Origin: Marivirga salinae
GTDB lineage: Bacteria; Bacteroidota; Bacteroidia; Cytophagales; Cyclobacteriaceae
DNA: 64,000 nt
Assembly: GCF_030503855.1 (NCBI RefSeq)
Contig: NZ_CP129971.1
Coordinates: forward strand, 1,061,501 to 1,125,500
Reading direction: 5' to 3'
A program made the translations under genes and the position numbers. This document shows, in pieces, positions 9,228-17,548 of this stretch. Position 1 is the first letter of the stretch; every line of letters begins with the position of its first letter. The notes below the pieces were generated by a model. That model was not told where the DNA came from and searched no databases. It worked only from the letters and a program-made list of their open reading frames with translations.

Positions 9228-10202
9228 TTAGCAGCATCCACCTCCATCATAAAAATAAGTGGATGGTGAAATGTAAATATCTTCTCTATCAAGTAAATTC
9301 AATGCATTGGCCGTTTTATCACAAACCGATAATGGCTGATTTTGCATCAAAACATGTCCTTTCTTATCATCAAAATATTCTTCTTCTCCAATGTAAATAG
9401 CAGTTTTACCAGTAAACACACAAGGCCCATCTTCTGGCATTGGGTCTTTAATAGCGCAAACTTCTACACTTTCTATAAAAATATTTTCTTGCGTATCGTA
9501 ATGCTTAGGACTTAAGATTCTGTAAGGTCTTTTGGCTCTAATTTCGACAGTGCCAAATCCTGCATCCGTAATTTTTTTAATATAATCAGTTAAGGGTAAT
9601 GAACCACTTAAGCAAAGTGCTCTTAATCGTTCATCTTCTTTTAAATTTTCAGGCATGGCTTGATCGCAAACAGGATCCGACATTACCAAGCGACCATGAG
9701 GTTTCAACACACGATACATTTCATCCATCGCTTTTTTAATATCGCTTTCTTTGAAAATATTAAATAAACAGTTTTGTGCAGCTACATCTATTGAATTATC
9801 TTCAACTGGCAGATTTAAAGCATCACCAGTTCTTAAATCAACAAAAGAAGAGTCGAACCAATCGTTTAATTTTTCTGCTTCTGAAAAGTTGTCTCTACTG
9901 GCTGTGAGCATTTCTTCTACTACATCCACACCAACTACGCCAGTTTTTTGTCTGCTGAAATAAGAGAATTGCAGTAGTTCCATTCCTCCGCCTACTCCCA
10001 CATATAATATGTTGGGATTGTTAACCAAATCACGAGGATGAACCGTACTTCCGCAGCCGTAATTCATTTCCTGCATTCTTTTGGGTATGTCTAATCCTGG
10101 TAATTGCCAGATTGGTGTGGTAGTGCAACAAAGTCCTACATCTGGAGTTTCGGCTGCTTTTCTATAAACATCCTTTGTGGTTTCTAAATAAGTATCGTTC
10201 AT
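9228..10202 (-). CDS. arsM: Arsenosugar-type arsenite S-adenosylmethionine methyltransferase ArsM
   Basis: A SAM-dependent class I methyltransferase that methylates As(III), the first step towards volatile arsenicals or arsenosugars. Residues 23-26 (LCCT) and the NYGCGSTVHP segment provide the conserved Cys positions. The SAM-binding loop is GVGGGMELLQF, and NCLFNIF and MYRVLKPHGRLVMSD follow in the normal order. The C-terminus ends in GGGCC, as in the arsenosugar subfamily. The length is 324 residues. The radical SAM partner ArsS, often adjacent in other genomes, is not in this window. The gene stands alone on the minus strand, convergent with the DUF302 gene. Confidence 0.9.
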   Translation of the reverse strand: MNDTYLETTKDVYRKAAETPDVGLCCTTTPIWQLPGLDIPKRMQEMNYGCGSTVHPRDLVNNPNILYVGVGGGMELLQFSYFSRQKTGVVGVDVVEEMLTASRDNFSEAEKLNDWFDSSFVDLRTGDALNLPVEDNSIDVAAQNCLFNIFKESDIKKAMDEMYRVLKPHGRLVMSDPVCDQAMPENLKEDERLRALCLSGSLPLTDYIKKITDAGFGTVEIRAKRPYRILSPKHYDTQENIFIESVEVCAIKDPMPEDGPCVFTGKTAIYIGEEEYFDDKKGHVLMQNQPLSVCDKTANALNLLDREDIYISPSTYFYDGGGCC

Positions 10203-10323
10203 ATTTGATCAAAATAAATTTAATTAAAGTACGGGAATAAATTTAAGATAGATTGTTACAAATGAGACATTGCTAATACAAGCGGATATTTGAAATGGTT
10301 TACTTAGTGAATTTAAATCATTT

Positions 10324-11295
10324 TTAATCAAACTCATCTTCTATATCTCCCACTACAGTTTCCACCAAATTTTCTAAAGTAATCATACCAATAATTTTAT
10401 TGGTCTCAGATTTTACCATTGATATGTGGAATCTGTTTTCGTTCATTTTTTTCAACAGATTTATGATTGGGGTATTCTCGTTAATGAAAATGATGGGTCT
10501 TATAAATTCTGTCAACTTGTTTTCAGAATTCTCCTTTTCGTTTAGTGCAATTTCTTTGAAATTTATATATCCGTATACATCTTCTATAGAGTCAGTGCTA
10601 CTTATCGGATAACGAGTATGTTTATGTTTAGCCGCTAAATTGAAATATTTATCAAAGCTAATATTCTCTTTGAAAAAAATGATTTTTTCTACAGGTAGCA
10701 TAATTTCTTTCACAAAACGTTTTTTTAGTGTAGAAGTGTTGATAATGATGTTTTCTTGATCGGTATCAATTATCTTTTCCAATTTAGCCATTTTGGCAAT
10801 TGTACGAATATCATCTAAGCTGTATGGATTGCTCTTTTTTCTTTTACCCACTAAAAGGTTGGTGAATGCTTGAGTCACTACAATAAGAGGGTGCAGAATT
10901 TTAATAATTACCTGAAGAGGCCTTGCCATCCTCCTGGAAATCAAGTTTGATTTATTTACACCAATTACTTTGGGTAGGATTTCCGTACCAAAAAGAATTA
11001 CGATTGTAAAAATGACTGAAAATATCCAGATATACTTTTCCCCGTAAATCGCATCAAAGGCACTACCAGCTATAGTTGCTCCACCTGTATGGGCTATGGT
11101 ATTTAAAATAAGAATTGCGGATATGGGCCTATCTATATTTGATTTGAGTTTATGCATTATCTTCGCATAAGTTAGCCCCTTTTCTTTATCAGTTTCTATT
11201 TTTACTTTATCAACACTGAGCAAAACAGCTTCAGCCATGGAACATAAAAAGGAAACAAATACTGCAACAAAGGTGCTTATTACGAATACAAGCAT
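10324..11295 (-). CDS. CNNM (DUF21) transmembrane protein with CBS pair, lacking a CorC domain
   Basis: A 323-residue inner-membrane protein of the CNNM/HlyC family. Three or four hydrophobic helices occupy residues 1-150 with family motifs SMAEAVLLSV and GTEILPKVIGVN. A CBS pair follows from about 185 (VKEIMLPVEKIIFF) to 320 (ITLENLVETVVGDIEDEFD). It ends there; the C-terminal CorC_HlyC domain seen in its neighbour GldE is absent. The family is linked to Mg2+ or other divalent-cation efflux; the substrate here is unknown. It lies 36 bp downstream of gldE in the same direction and is probably cotranscribed. Confidence 0.85.
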   Translation of the reverse strand: MLVFVISTFVAVFVSFLCSMAEAVLLSVDKVKIETDKEKGLTYAKIMHKLKSNIDRPISAILILNTIAHTGGATIAGSAFDAIYGEKYIWIFSVIFTIVILFGTEILPKVIGVNKSNLISRRMARPLQVIIKILHPLIVVTQAFTNLLVGKRKKSNPYSLDDIRTIAKMAKLEKIIDTDQENIIINTSTLKKRFVKEIMLPVEKIIFFKENISFDKYFNLAAKHKHTRYPISSTDSIEDVYGYINFKEIALNEKENSENKLTEFIRPIIFINENTPIINLLKKMNENRFHISMVKSETNKIIGMITLENLVETVVGDIEDEFD

Positions 11296-11331
11296 GGTAA
11301 TCTAGTTTATTCTTGTAGCAAGGGCTCAAGA

Positions 11332-12654
11332 CTAATTCTTAGTAAATACCCTAACTCTTTTGATTCTTTTTTGGTCAACTGCCACTACTGTGAATGTGAA
11401 GTTTTTAAATTTTATTTTCTCTCCAGTGCGAGGTAATTTGCTGTTAATTTCTAGAATAAGGCCACCTAATGATTCGCTTTCTCCTTTTACTTCTTCGAAA
11501 GTACTGGGTTCTTCATTTATGATTTTGCAGAAATCATTTAATGATGTTCTGCCTTCAAAAATATAGGTATATTCATCTAGTTTATTATAGGCAACATCAA
11601 TATCTTCATCAAATTCATCATTGATTTCACCAACGATTTCTTCAATTACATCTTCTAAAGTAATAAGTCCTGAGGTACCGCCATATTCATCTACCACTAT
11701 TGCCATATGAACCCTTTTTTCCTGAAAGTCCTTTAATAGACTGTCAACTTTCTTGGATTCAGGTACGAAGAAGCCTGGTCTTAGCAGTGTTTGCCATTCA
11801 AAGTTTTCTTCTTTTTCTATATAGGGCAATAAGTCTTTAACATAAAGAACACCCTCAATTTTATCAATAGTGTCTCTATAAACGGGTATTCTACTAAAAC
11901 CGTTTTTATTGATTTGATCCATCAGTTTGTGGTAATCATCATCAAAATCAAAGGCGGTAATATCAAGACGAGATTTCATTACTTGACGTACTGAAAGGGT
12001 TCCGAAATTTACAATTCCTTTTAATATTCCTTTCTCTTCTTCGGTAGTGTCTTTATCAGCAGTGATTTCAAGTGCCTGATGTAATTCATCAATTGATACA
12101 CTAAAGCCTTTTTGTTCTACTCTTTTTTCAATGATTCCGCTTAAGCTCATTAATGGAATAGATATGGGGCTAAATATTTTAGCAGAAAAATTAAGAGGAA
12201 AGGCCATTCTAGCAGCAAAACTTAAATTGTTCTGGTTGGCATATACTTTAGGAACAATTTCACCATAGAAAACAATCAGAAATGTTACGATAGCAGTTAA
12301 AGTAACGACTAATAAACCTTCTGTTTCTTTAGTGCCTACTATTTCCCAGGTTAAATAAGTGGAAAGCGTAACTATCCCTACATTAATAAAATTATTAAGG
12401 ATTAGGATAGTGGCCAATAAGCGTTTTGGATTTTTTAAAAGCTCCAGAATAGTCTGTTCTTTTGGCTGATTGCTAGTTTTGCATTTAGCCAAATCATCGT
12501 GAGACAATGAAAAAAATGCTACTTCAGAGCCTGAAACTAGAGCTGACATCATAAGTAAAAACATCATCAATAAAGTATTGATGATGTAAAACCAATGATT
12601 GCCGTTTTCGGCTATATTTGCTAATAAAATTATACTAGGGGAAGGGTCTTCCAA
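11332..12654 (-). CDS. gldE: Gliding motility-associated protein GldE
   Basis: A 440-residue CNNM/CBS/CorC_HlyC membrane protein. The N-terminal helices contain SGSEVAFFSLS and FYGEIVPKVYA; two CBS modules run from about residue 225 to 345, including VDEYGGTSGLITLEDVIEEIVGEI, and a CorC_HlyC domain forms the C-terminus. Position next to ssb and mutY is the usual Bacteroidota location of gldE. GldE supports gliding in Flavobacterium as a relative of GldD, but many non-gliding members carry it and gldD is not adjacent here. The start is TTG (MEDPSPS), the only start that retains the full N-terminus; it follows ssb by 16 bp. Confidence 0.9.
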   Translation of the reverse strand: MEDPSPSIILLANIAENGNHWFYIINTLLMMFLLMMSALVSGSEVAFFSLSHDDLAKCKTSNQPKEQTILELLKNPKRLLATILILNNFINVGIVTLSTYLTWEIVGTKETEGLLVVTLTAIVTFLIVFYGEIVPKVYANQNNLSFAARMAFPLNFSAKIFSPISIPLMSLSGIIEKRVEQKGFSVSIDELHQALEITADKDTTEEEKGILKGIVNFGTLSVRQVMKSRLDITAFDFDDDYHKLMDQINKNGFSRIPVYRDTIDKIEGVLYVKDLLPYIEKEENFEWQTLLRPGFFVPESKKVDSLLKDFQEKRVHMAIVVDEYGGTSGLITLEDVIEEIVGEINDEFDEDIDVAYNKLDEYTYIFEGRTSLNDFCKIINEEPSTFEEVKGESESLGGLILEINSKLPRTGEKIKFKNFTFTVVAVDQKRIKRVRVFTKN

Positions 12655-12670
12655 TTTTTATAATTGTTTA

Positions 12671-13123
12671 TTAAAATGGTAAATCGTCCATTTCGCTGTT
12701 GGTATCCGGTGTTTGGCTTGGTGCCGCAGCGGCCTGATTATTGGATTGATTCCCTGCATAATTTGATGACTGACCTGAATCATCGCCACTTTTCTTTCCA
12801 CCAAGCATAGTCAATTGGTCACCTACAACTTCTGTTGTATAACGTGTAACGCCTTCTTTTTCCCATGATCTGGTTCGAAGTTTTCCTTCTATATAGACGC
12901 TATCTCCTTTTTTCAAATATTTTTCAGCTACTTCCGCTAAACCTCTCCAAAGCACAATATTATGCCATTCAGTTTGATCAACTCGTTCTCCAGAATTTCT
13001 GTCTTTATAGGTTTCGGTTGTTGCTATTGAAAAATTTGCAACGGAAGCTCCGTTGTCCAAGTGTCTTACCTCTGGGTCTTTACCCAGATTACCAATCAAA
13101 ATGACTTTGTTTACTCCTTGCAT
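12671..13123 (-). CDS. ssb: Single-stranded DNA-binding protein
   Basis: A 150-residue SSB. The OB fold fills residues 1-110 (NKVILIGNLGKDPEVR, FSIATTETYKDRNSGE, WHNIVLWRGLAEVAEKYLKKGDSVYIEGKL split over consecutive strands). A Gln/Asn/Ala-rich linker follows, and the acidic tip MDDLPF is the conserved protein-interaction tail. It lies in the minus-strand cluster mutY-ssb-gldE. A TAATTTTG box at 13143-13150 upstream may be its promoter. Confidence 0.97.
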   Translation of the reverse strand: MQGVNKVILIGNLGKDPEVRHLDNGASVANFSIATTETYKDRNSGERVDQTEWHNIVLWRGLAEVAEKYLKKGDSVYIEGKLRTRSWEKEGVTRYTTEVVGDQLTMLGGKKSGDDSGQSSNYAGNQSNNQAAAAPSQTPDTNSEMDDLPF

Positions 13124-13142
13124 AAGTTAAAAAGTTTTAGTT

Positions 13143-13170
13143 CAAAATTACAGTTAATAGTTGAAGCAAA
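13143..13170 (-). promoter_or_regulatory. Putative promoter for ssb-gldE-CNNM
   Basis: On the minus strand a TTTG (13170-13167) is followed after 16 nt by TAATTTTG (13150-13143), which fits TAnnTTTG. The spacing is somewhat shorter than the usual 19-21. Confidence 0.4.
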
Positions 13171-13226
13171 CTGCTTTTTTTGAGGAAATATTTTCTCAAC
13201 AGTTAAAACTTCAGGTATAAATTTAC

Positions 13227-14273
13227 CTAAAAATATTTTCTTGTCAAATAATTCTCAATCAATCTGGGTTTTGGAAGTTCTTCAACCTCCTGTTTTGTAT
13301 AATACTGTAAATTACTGTCGTTCAATATTTTTTCATTGTTTGATTTTAGTTCAATAAATACGGCTTCTAATCGCTGATGTGAAAGTATATGCTTAACTGG
13401 TTCAGATATTTCAACTACTTCAGCATTGCTGTGGTGTTTATTTACTTCTTCAAAAATCTCTTCTGTCGATAAAGCAATTTTGCTTTCTATTAAGTCGAAA
13501 TCAAATAAGCCTTGCCAAATATCTTTTGGCCCTCTTTTTTTCATTGCCAATTTTTCACCATTCAGCCAGATCAAATAATAGAGGTATCTATTTTTAACCT
13601 TTATCTTTTTCTTTTTAACAGGTAGTTCTGATTGTTTATGATGAATTCTAGCCATACAATCTTGAGCTAAAGGACAATTTCCACAGTCAAATTTCTTTGG
13701 TGTACAAATCGTTGCGCCTAACTCCATTAAAGCTTGATTGAACGAAGCGGCTTGATTTTGAGGAATTAATTCGTTGGCAACATTAAAAAATTGGGTGAAA
13801 GTTTTCGGTTGAGCAATATCTTCTGAAATATCAAAATACCGAGCAAGCACTCTAAAAACATTTCCATCTACCACGGGCACTGCCTGACCAAATGCAAAAG
13901 ATGCTATTGCAGCAGCTGTGTATTTACCTATGCCTTTTAGTTTCAGTAATTCATTATATGTATCTGGGAATTTGCCATTATACTCTTTTACTATTGATTT
14001 AGCACATTCATGTAGATTTCTTGCTCTAGAATAATAGCCCAATCCTTGCCATAGTCTCATCACTTCATCTTCAGGTGCCAATGCCAAATCTTGCACAGTA
14101 GGATACTGGCTTACAAATTTGTTAAAATAAGGGAGGCCTTGGTTTACCCTGGTTTGTTGCAAAATGATTTCAGAAAGCCATATTTTATAAGGGTCTGAAG
14201 TATTTCTCCAAGGTAAGTCCCTTTGGTTATTGTTATACCAATTTATAAGAAGATTTGAGAAGCTATGAATCAT
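13227..14273 (-). CDS. mutY: A/G-specific adenine glycosylase MutY
   Basis: Base excision repair: removes adenine opposite 8-oxoguanine. Catalytic Glu lies in LSEIILQQTRV (about 34-44), the helix-hairpin-helix in KLKGIGKYTAAAIASFA, and the catalytic Asp in VPVVDGNVFRV (about 135). Four cysteines in a C-X6-C-X2-C-X5-C spacing (CTPKKFDCGNCPLAQDC) form the 4Fe-4S site. The C-terminal third is the NUDIX-like 8-oxoG recognition domain. The length is 348 residues. It is transcribed in the same direction as ssb, 103 bp away, and probably has its own transcript because a promoter box lies between them. Confidence 0.96.
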   Translation of the reverse strand: MIHSFSNLLINWYNNNQRDLPWRNTSDPYKIWLSEIILQQTRVNQGLPYFNKFVSQYPTVQDLALAPEDEVMRLWQGLGYYSRARNLHECAKSIVKEYNGKFPDTYNELLKLKGIGKYTAAAIASFAFGQAVPVVDGNVFRVLARYFDISEDIAQPKTFTQFFNVANELIPQNQAASFNQALMELGATICTPKKFDCGNCPLAQDCMARIHHKQSELPVKKKKIKVKNRYLYYLIWLNGEKLAMKKRGPKDIWQGLFDFDLIESKIALSTEEIFEEVNKHHSNAEVVEISEPVKHILSHQRLEAVFIELKSNNEKILNDSNLQYYTKQEVEELPKPRLIENYLTRKYF

Positions 14274-14443
14274 ATAAATGCAAATATGAGCAATCTTAAA
14301 TAAAATAAATAAAGAATATAAAGATGAAGTTATTAATAAGATTTTGCATAAATTGTTGAAAATTAAAAGGTTAAATGTGAAATATGGAATAAAAGCTTAC
14401 ATATCTTTAAAAGATTTTACTTTTAAATTCAAAAATGTAGGAC

Positions 14444-14451
14444 TACCTTTG
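14444..14451 (+). promoter_or_regulatory. Putative -7 box (TACCTTTG) for the HU operon
   Basis: TACCTTTG fits TAnnTTTG and is followed by CAGACC, 53 nt before the HU start codon. No convincing -33 element was found. Confidence 0.45.
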
Positions 14452-14504
14452 CAGACCCAAAATGATAGGGTAAAATTTTTTAATAATTTAAACCAAATAG
14501 AAGC

Positions 14505-14804
14505 GTGACTAAAGCAGACGTTATATCAGAAATTTCTGAAAAAACAGGTATAGACAAGGCAGATGTAACCGCTACAGTAGAAGCATTTTTCTCTGTTGTG
14601 AAGGACTCAATGGCTGATGGTGAAAACATTTATGTGAGAGGTTTTGGTAGTTTTGTGAATAAGAAAAGAGCTAAGAAAATTGCTCGTAATATTTCAAAAA
14701 ACACCGCTATTGTAATTGATGAGCATTATGTGCCTAGCTTTAAGCCATCAAAAGTATTTGTTGAAAAGATCAAAAGCTCAAATAAAATAACTGAAGAAGT
14801 TTAA
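14505..14804 (+). CDS. HU family DNA-binding protein
   Basis: A 99-residue HU/IHF-type nucleoid protein with the two-helix N-terminus (TKADVISEISEKTGIDKADVTA), the GFGSF turn (about residues 46-50) that starts the beta arm, and a Lys/Arg-rich arm. The usual arm-tip Pro motif is not obvious in KNTAIVIDEHYVPSFKPSK. The start codon is GTG, fixed by alignment of the first helix. It leads a plus-strand cluster HU-TPR-small basic protein-RNase G; the TPR gene begins 8 nt after its stop. Confidence 0.93.
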   Translation: MTKADVISEISEKTGIDKADVTATVEAFFSVVKDSMADGENIYVRGFGSFVNKKRAKKIARNISKNTAIVIDEHYVPSFKPSKVFVEKIKSSNKITEEV

Positions 14805-14812
14805 TTTCAGAC

Positions 14813-15649
14813 ATGCTTAAGTCCCGAATCATATTAATTGTTATAGCCATTGTTTTAGTAGCTGTGTTTTTCAGTTTACCTAAAGTAGTGGTGGATAACG
14901 AGAATGAAAGTATCGATAAAGGGGCCGAAACAGCAGAAAACAGTACATCTTCAGGGGAAACTTCTGCATCCTCAGATAATAATATGATGACTGAATCTCA
15001 TTCAGGAAATATCCCTAAAGAGGTTCGGGAAGATATTGAACGGCTAAGAAATAGTTATAATTTGGCTGAGAATCAAGAAAATAGTATTATATTTGCGGAT
15101 TCTTTAGCTGATGTGTTTCGAAACTTAAATAGGTTAGATAGCGCAGCTAAGTATGTAGAATTGTCTCATGAAGATAATGAATTAATAGGAAACGCCTATT
15201 ACGAAGCTTTCAGTTTTGCAGCTGATGTTGAAAAAGCAAATAGGTTAGCAGTGAAAACAAGAGAATACTTGCAAAAAGTATTGGATGAAAACTCTGCTAA
15301 TAACAGTGCTAAAATAAAATTAGCAATGACTTATGTGTCTTCTGACAATCCAATGAAAGGCATTTCGATGCTTTTAGAAGTGGTAGAAGAAGATCCAGAT
15401 AATGAAGAAGCTCTATTTAACTTAGGTATTCTCTCAGTTCAATCTGGTCAATACAGCAAAGCAATTGAGAGATTTGAAAAGCTTTTAATACAACACCCTG
15501 AAAATATTCAGGCAGAATTTTATTTAGCTTTGAGTTTGATGAATAATGGTCAGAAAGCAAAAGCTAAAAAGCTATTTACAGAAATTAAAAATAAAAGTAA
15601 TGATGAGCAGTTGTTAGCAGCTGTTGAAAGTTACTTGAATGAATTGTAA
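14813..15649 (+). CDS. TPR membrane-anchored protein
   Basis: A 278-residue protein with one N-terminal transmembrane helix (about 5-24), a Ser/Thr/Glu-rich linker (30-65), and tetratricopeptide repeats from about 120 to 275; the clearest is EALFNLGILSVQSGQYSKAIERFEKLL. No enzyme motif is present, so a scaffold role in the periplasm or at the membrane is the likely reading. It is cotranscribed with HU. This HU-TPR-rng order recurs in Cytophagales to my knowledge, but the specific function is not known. Confidence 0.8.
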   Translation: MLKSRIILIVIAIVLVAVFFSLPKVVVDNENESIDKGAETAENSTSSGETSASSDNNMMTESHSGNIPKEVREDIERLRNSYNLAENQENSIIFADSLADVFRNLNRLDSAAKYVELSHEDNELIGNAYYEAFSFAADVEKANRLAVKTREYLQKVLDENSANNSAKIKLAMTYVSSDNPMKGISMLLEVVEEDPDNEEALFNLGILSVQSGQYSKAIERFEKLLIQHPENIQAEFYLALSLMNNGQKAKAKKLFTEIKNKSNDEQLLAAVESYLNEL

Positions 15650-15679
15650 TAAAATTGTTTAACAAAAAATTTTAAAGTT

Positions 15680-15772
15680 ATGCCTTGCGGTAAAAAAAGA
15701 AAAAGACACAAGATTTCAACTCATAAGAGAAAGAAAAGACTAAGAAAAAACAGACATAAGACCAAGAAGTAA
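15680..15772 (+). CDS. Small basic AURKAIP1/COX24-type (mS38-like) protein, 30 residues
   Basis: An ATG at 15680 opens a 30-residue frame starting MPCGKKRKRHKISTHKRKKR and ending in KNRHKTKK. More than half the residues are Lys or Arg. The KRxxHKxxTHKRKKRLRKNRHK pattern is that of the AURKAIP1/COX24 domain, found in mitochondrial small-subunit protein mS38 and in tiny bacterial ribosomal proteins. The role here, association with the 30S subunit, is inferred from the family. It lies between the TPR gene and rng; its stop codon sits inside a hairpin at 15764-15784. Confidence 0.85.
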   Translation: MPCGKKRKRHKISTHKRKKRLRKNRHKTKK

Positions 15773-15796
15773 TCATTACTTCTTGTTGTCTTTTTA
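15764..15796 (+). terminator. Hairpin overlapping the stop codon of the 30-residue gene
   Basis: AAGAAGTA (15764-15771) pairs with TACTTCTT (15777-15784) around ATCAT, then GTTGTC and five T. It may be a terminator or attenuator before rng. Confidence 0.55.
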
Positions 15797-15835
15797 TAAG
15801 ACATTTTTTTAGTTTTCACTTAAACTTATAGAGCT

Positions 15836-17389
15836 TTGAGCAATGAATTAGTTATTAATTCAACTCAAAATGGCAGTCGTATTGCCCTTCTAAATGATAG
15901 GAATCTTATAGAGATTCATTATGATAATAAAGAAGAGCAGTTTAGTGTGGGTGATATTTATTTAGGGAACGTCCGAAAAGTAATGCAAGGCTTAAATGCC
16001 GCATTTGTGGATGTAGGTTATGAGAAAGATGCATTTTTGCACTATCATGATCTTGGACCGAAAGTGAACTCACTTTTAAAGTATACTAAATTTGCCACTA
16101 CTCGTAATAACACCTCATACAAATTAAGTAAGTTCAAATTAGAGCCTGAGATTGACAAATTAGGTAAAATCTCACAGGTGCTCTCCAAGAACAAGCAGGT
16201 GTTGGTTCAGGTTATTAAAGAACCTATCTCTACGAAAGGGCCAAGACTATCATGCGAGTTGTCACTAGCAGGAAGGTATTTGGTATTAGTACCATTTGCC
16301 AATGGAATAAGCATATCCAAAAAGATATCAACTAGTGAGGAACGTAAAAGACTCACCAGATTAATTTCTTCCATAAAGCCAGAGAACTTTGGCGTAATCA
16401 TCCGTACTGTTGCCGAAGGTAAAGAGGTAGCTGAATTAGATACGGATTTAAGAAATTTATTAGACACTTGGGAGAATGGAGTTAAGAAACTTAAAGACGC
16501 TAAACCGAAGGATAAAATCATCGGTGAAGTAGGCAGAGCTTCTTCTATTCTGAGAGATATGATGAATGAATCTTTCGATAACATCCATGTGGATGATGAA
16601 GAAATATTCAAGGAAATTCAGACCTATATCCAGAAAATAGACCCAAGTAAAGAAAAAATCCTAAAACTCTACAACGGGAAGAATAAGATTTTTGAACATT
16701 TCGGGATTGAAAGGCAATTAAAATCCTTATTTGGACAATCTGTTAACATAAAAGGTGGCGGATATCTTATTATAGAACATACTGAAGCATTACATGTTGT
16801 AGATGTCAATAGTGGTAATAAGTCTAATAATGAAGAAAGCCAAGAAGATACAGCTTTAAATACGAATCTGGAGGCTGCTAAAGAAATAGCACGTCAGTTA
16901 CGATTGAGAGATATGGGAGGGATTATTGTGGTCGATTTCATCGACATGAAAAATCCTGATAATAAAAAGCTTCTCTTTAAAAAGATGAAGGATTTTATGG
17001 AAACAGATCGCTCTAAGCATACTGTTTTACCATTATCTAAATTTGGATTAATGCAGGTGACCCGTCAAAGGGTTAGGCCTGAATTGAATATTATTACAAA
17101 AGAAAATTGTCCTACTTGTAATGGAACCGGTAAGATAACCGCTTCCATATTAGTTTCTGATAATATAGAGCAGGATTTGGATCACCTATTGACTAAGCAG
17201 AATGAGAAATCATTAAGTCTAGCAATACACCCATTCCTATATTCTTATTACACAAAAGGAATTATTTCCTTACGTGTAAAATGGTTCTTTAAATATGGTA
17301 AATGGATTAAGCTAATACAAGATAGTTCTTTAGCCTTAACTGAGTACCATTTTATGAATGCAAATCAGGAATTGATAGAGATGGAATAA
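15836..17389 (+). CDS. rng: Ribonuclease G (Rne/Rng family)
   Basis: An endoribonuclease that processes rRNA precursors and mRNA. The S1 RNA-binding domain (about 36-130) contains an insertion. The catalytic DNase I-like domain has Mg2+-binding Asp323 in HVVDVNSGN and Asp367 in GGIIVVDFIDM. Cysteines in NCPTCNGTGK (425 and 428) form the zinc link. The length is 517 residues. The start is TTG at 15836: it gives SNELVINSTQ, the expected N-terminus, and no ATG lies near it. A strong terminator follows at 17413-17450. Confidence 0.95.
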   Translation: MSNELVINSTQNGSRIALLNDRNLIEIHYDNKEEQFSVGDIYLGNVRKVMQGLNAAFVDVGYEKDAFLHYHDLGPKVNSLLKYTKFATTRNNTSYKLSKFKLEPEIDKLGKISQVLSKNKQVLVQVIKEPISTKGPRLSCELSLAGRYLVLVPFANGISISKKISTSEERKRLTRLISSIKPENFGVIIRTVAEGKEVAELDTDLRNLLDTWENGVKKLKDAKPKDKIIGEVGRASSILRDMMNESFDNIHVDDEEIFKEIQTYIQKIDPSKEKILKLYNGKNKIFEHFGIERQLKSLFGQSVNIKGGGYLIIEHTEALHVVDVNSGNKSNNEESQEDTALNTNLEAAKEIARQLRLRDMGGIIVVDFIDMKNPDNKKLLFKKMKDFMETDRSKHTVLPLSKFGLMQVTRQRVRPELNIITKENCPTCNGTGKITASILVSDNIEQDLDHLLTKQNEKSLSLAIHPFLYSYYTKGIISLRVKWFFKYGKWIKLIQDSSLALTEYHFMNANQELIEME

Positions 17390-17412
17390 TTATAACATAA
17401 TTGTATTATTTT

Positions 17413-17450
17413 AATAGCCCGTAGTTTATCAAAAAACTACGGGCTATTTT
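17413..17450 (+). terminator. Rho-independent terminator after rng
   Basis: A 15-bp perfect stem (17413-17427 with 17434-17448) containing TAGCCCGTAG / CTACGGGCTA, a 6-nt loop, and a T-rich tail. Confidence 0.95.
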
Positions 17451-17548
17451 TATTATATATTACATCGAAGCCAAATGCACGTTAGTCTAAGATATTTTTG
17501 GGGTAATTAAAATTTCCCTAAATTTAGGGAATATTGGATTTTTTTAAC

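Noticed and set aside
16207..16611. Antisense open frame of 134 codons inside rng
   Set aside because: It lies wholly within the conserved RNase G coding sequence and looks like a shadow frame.
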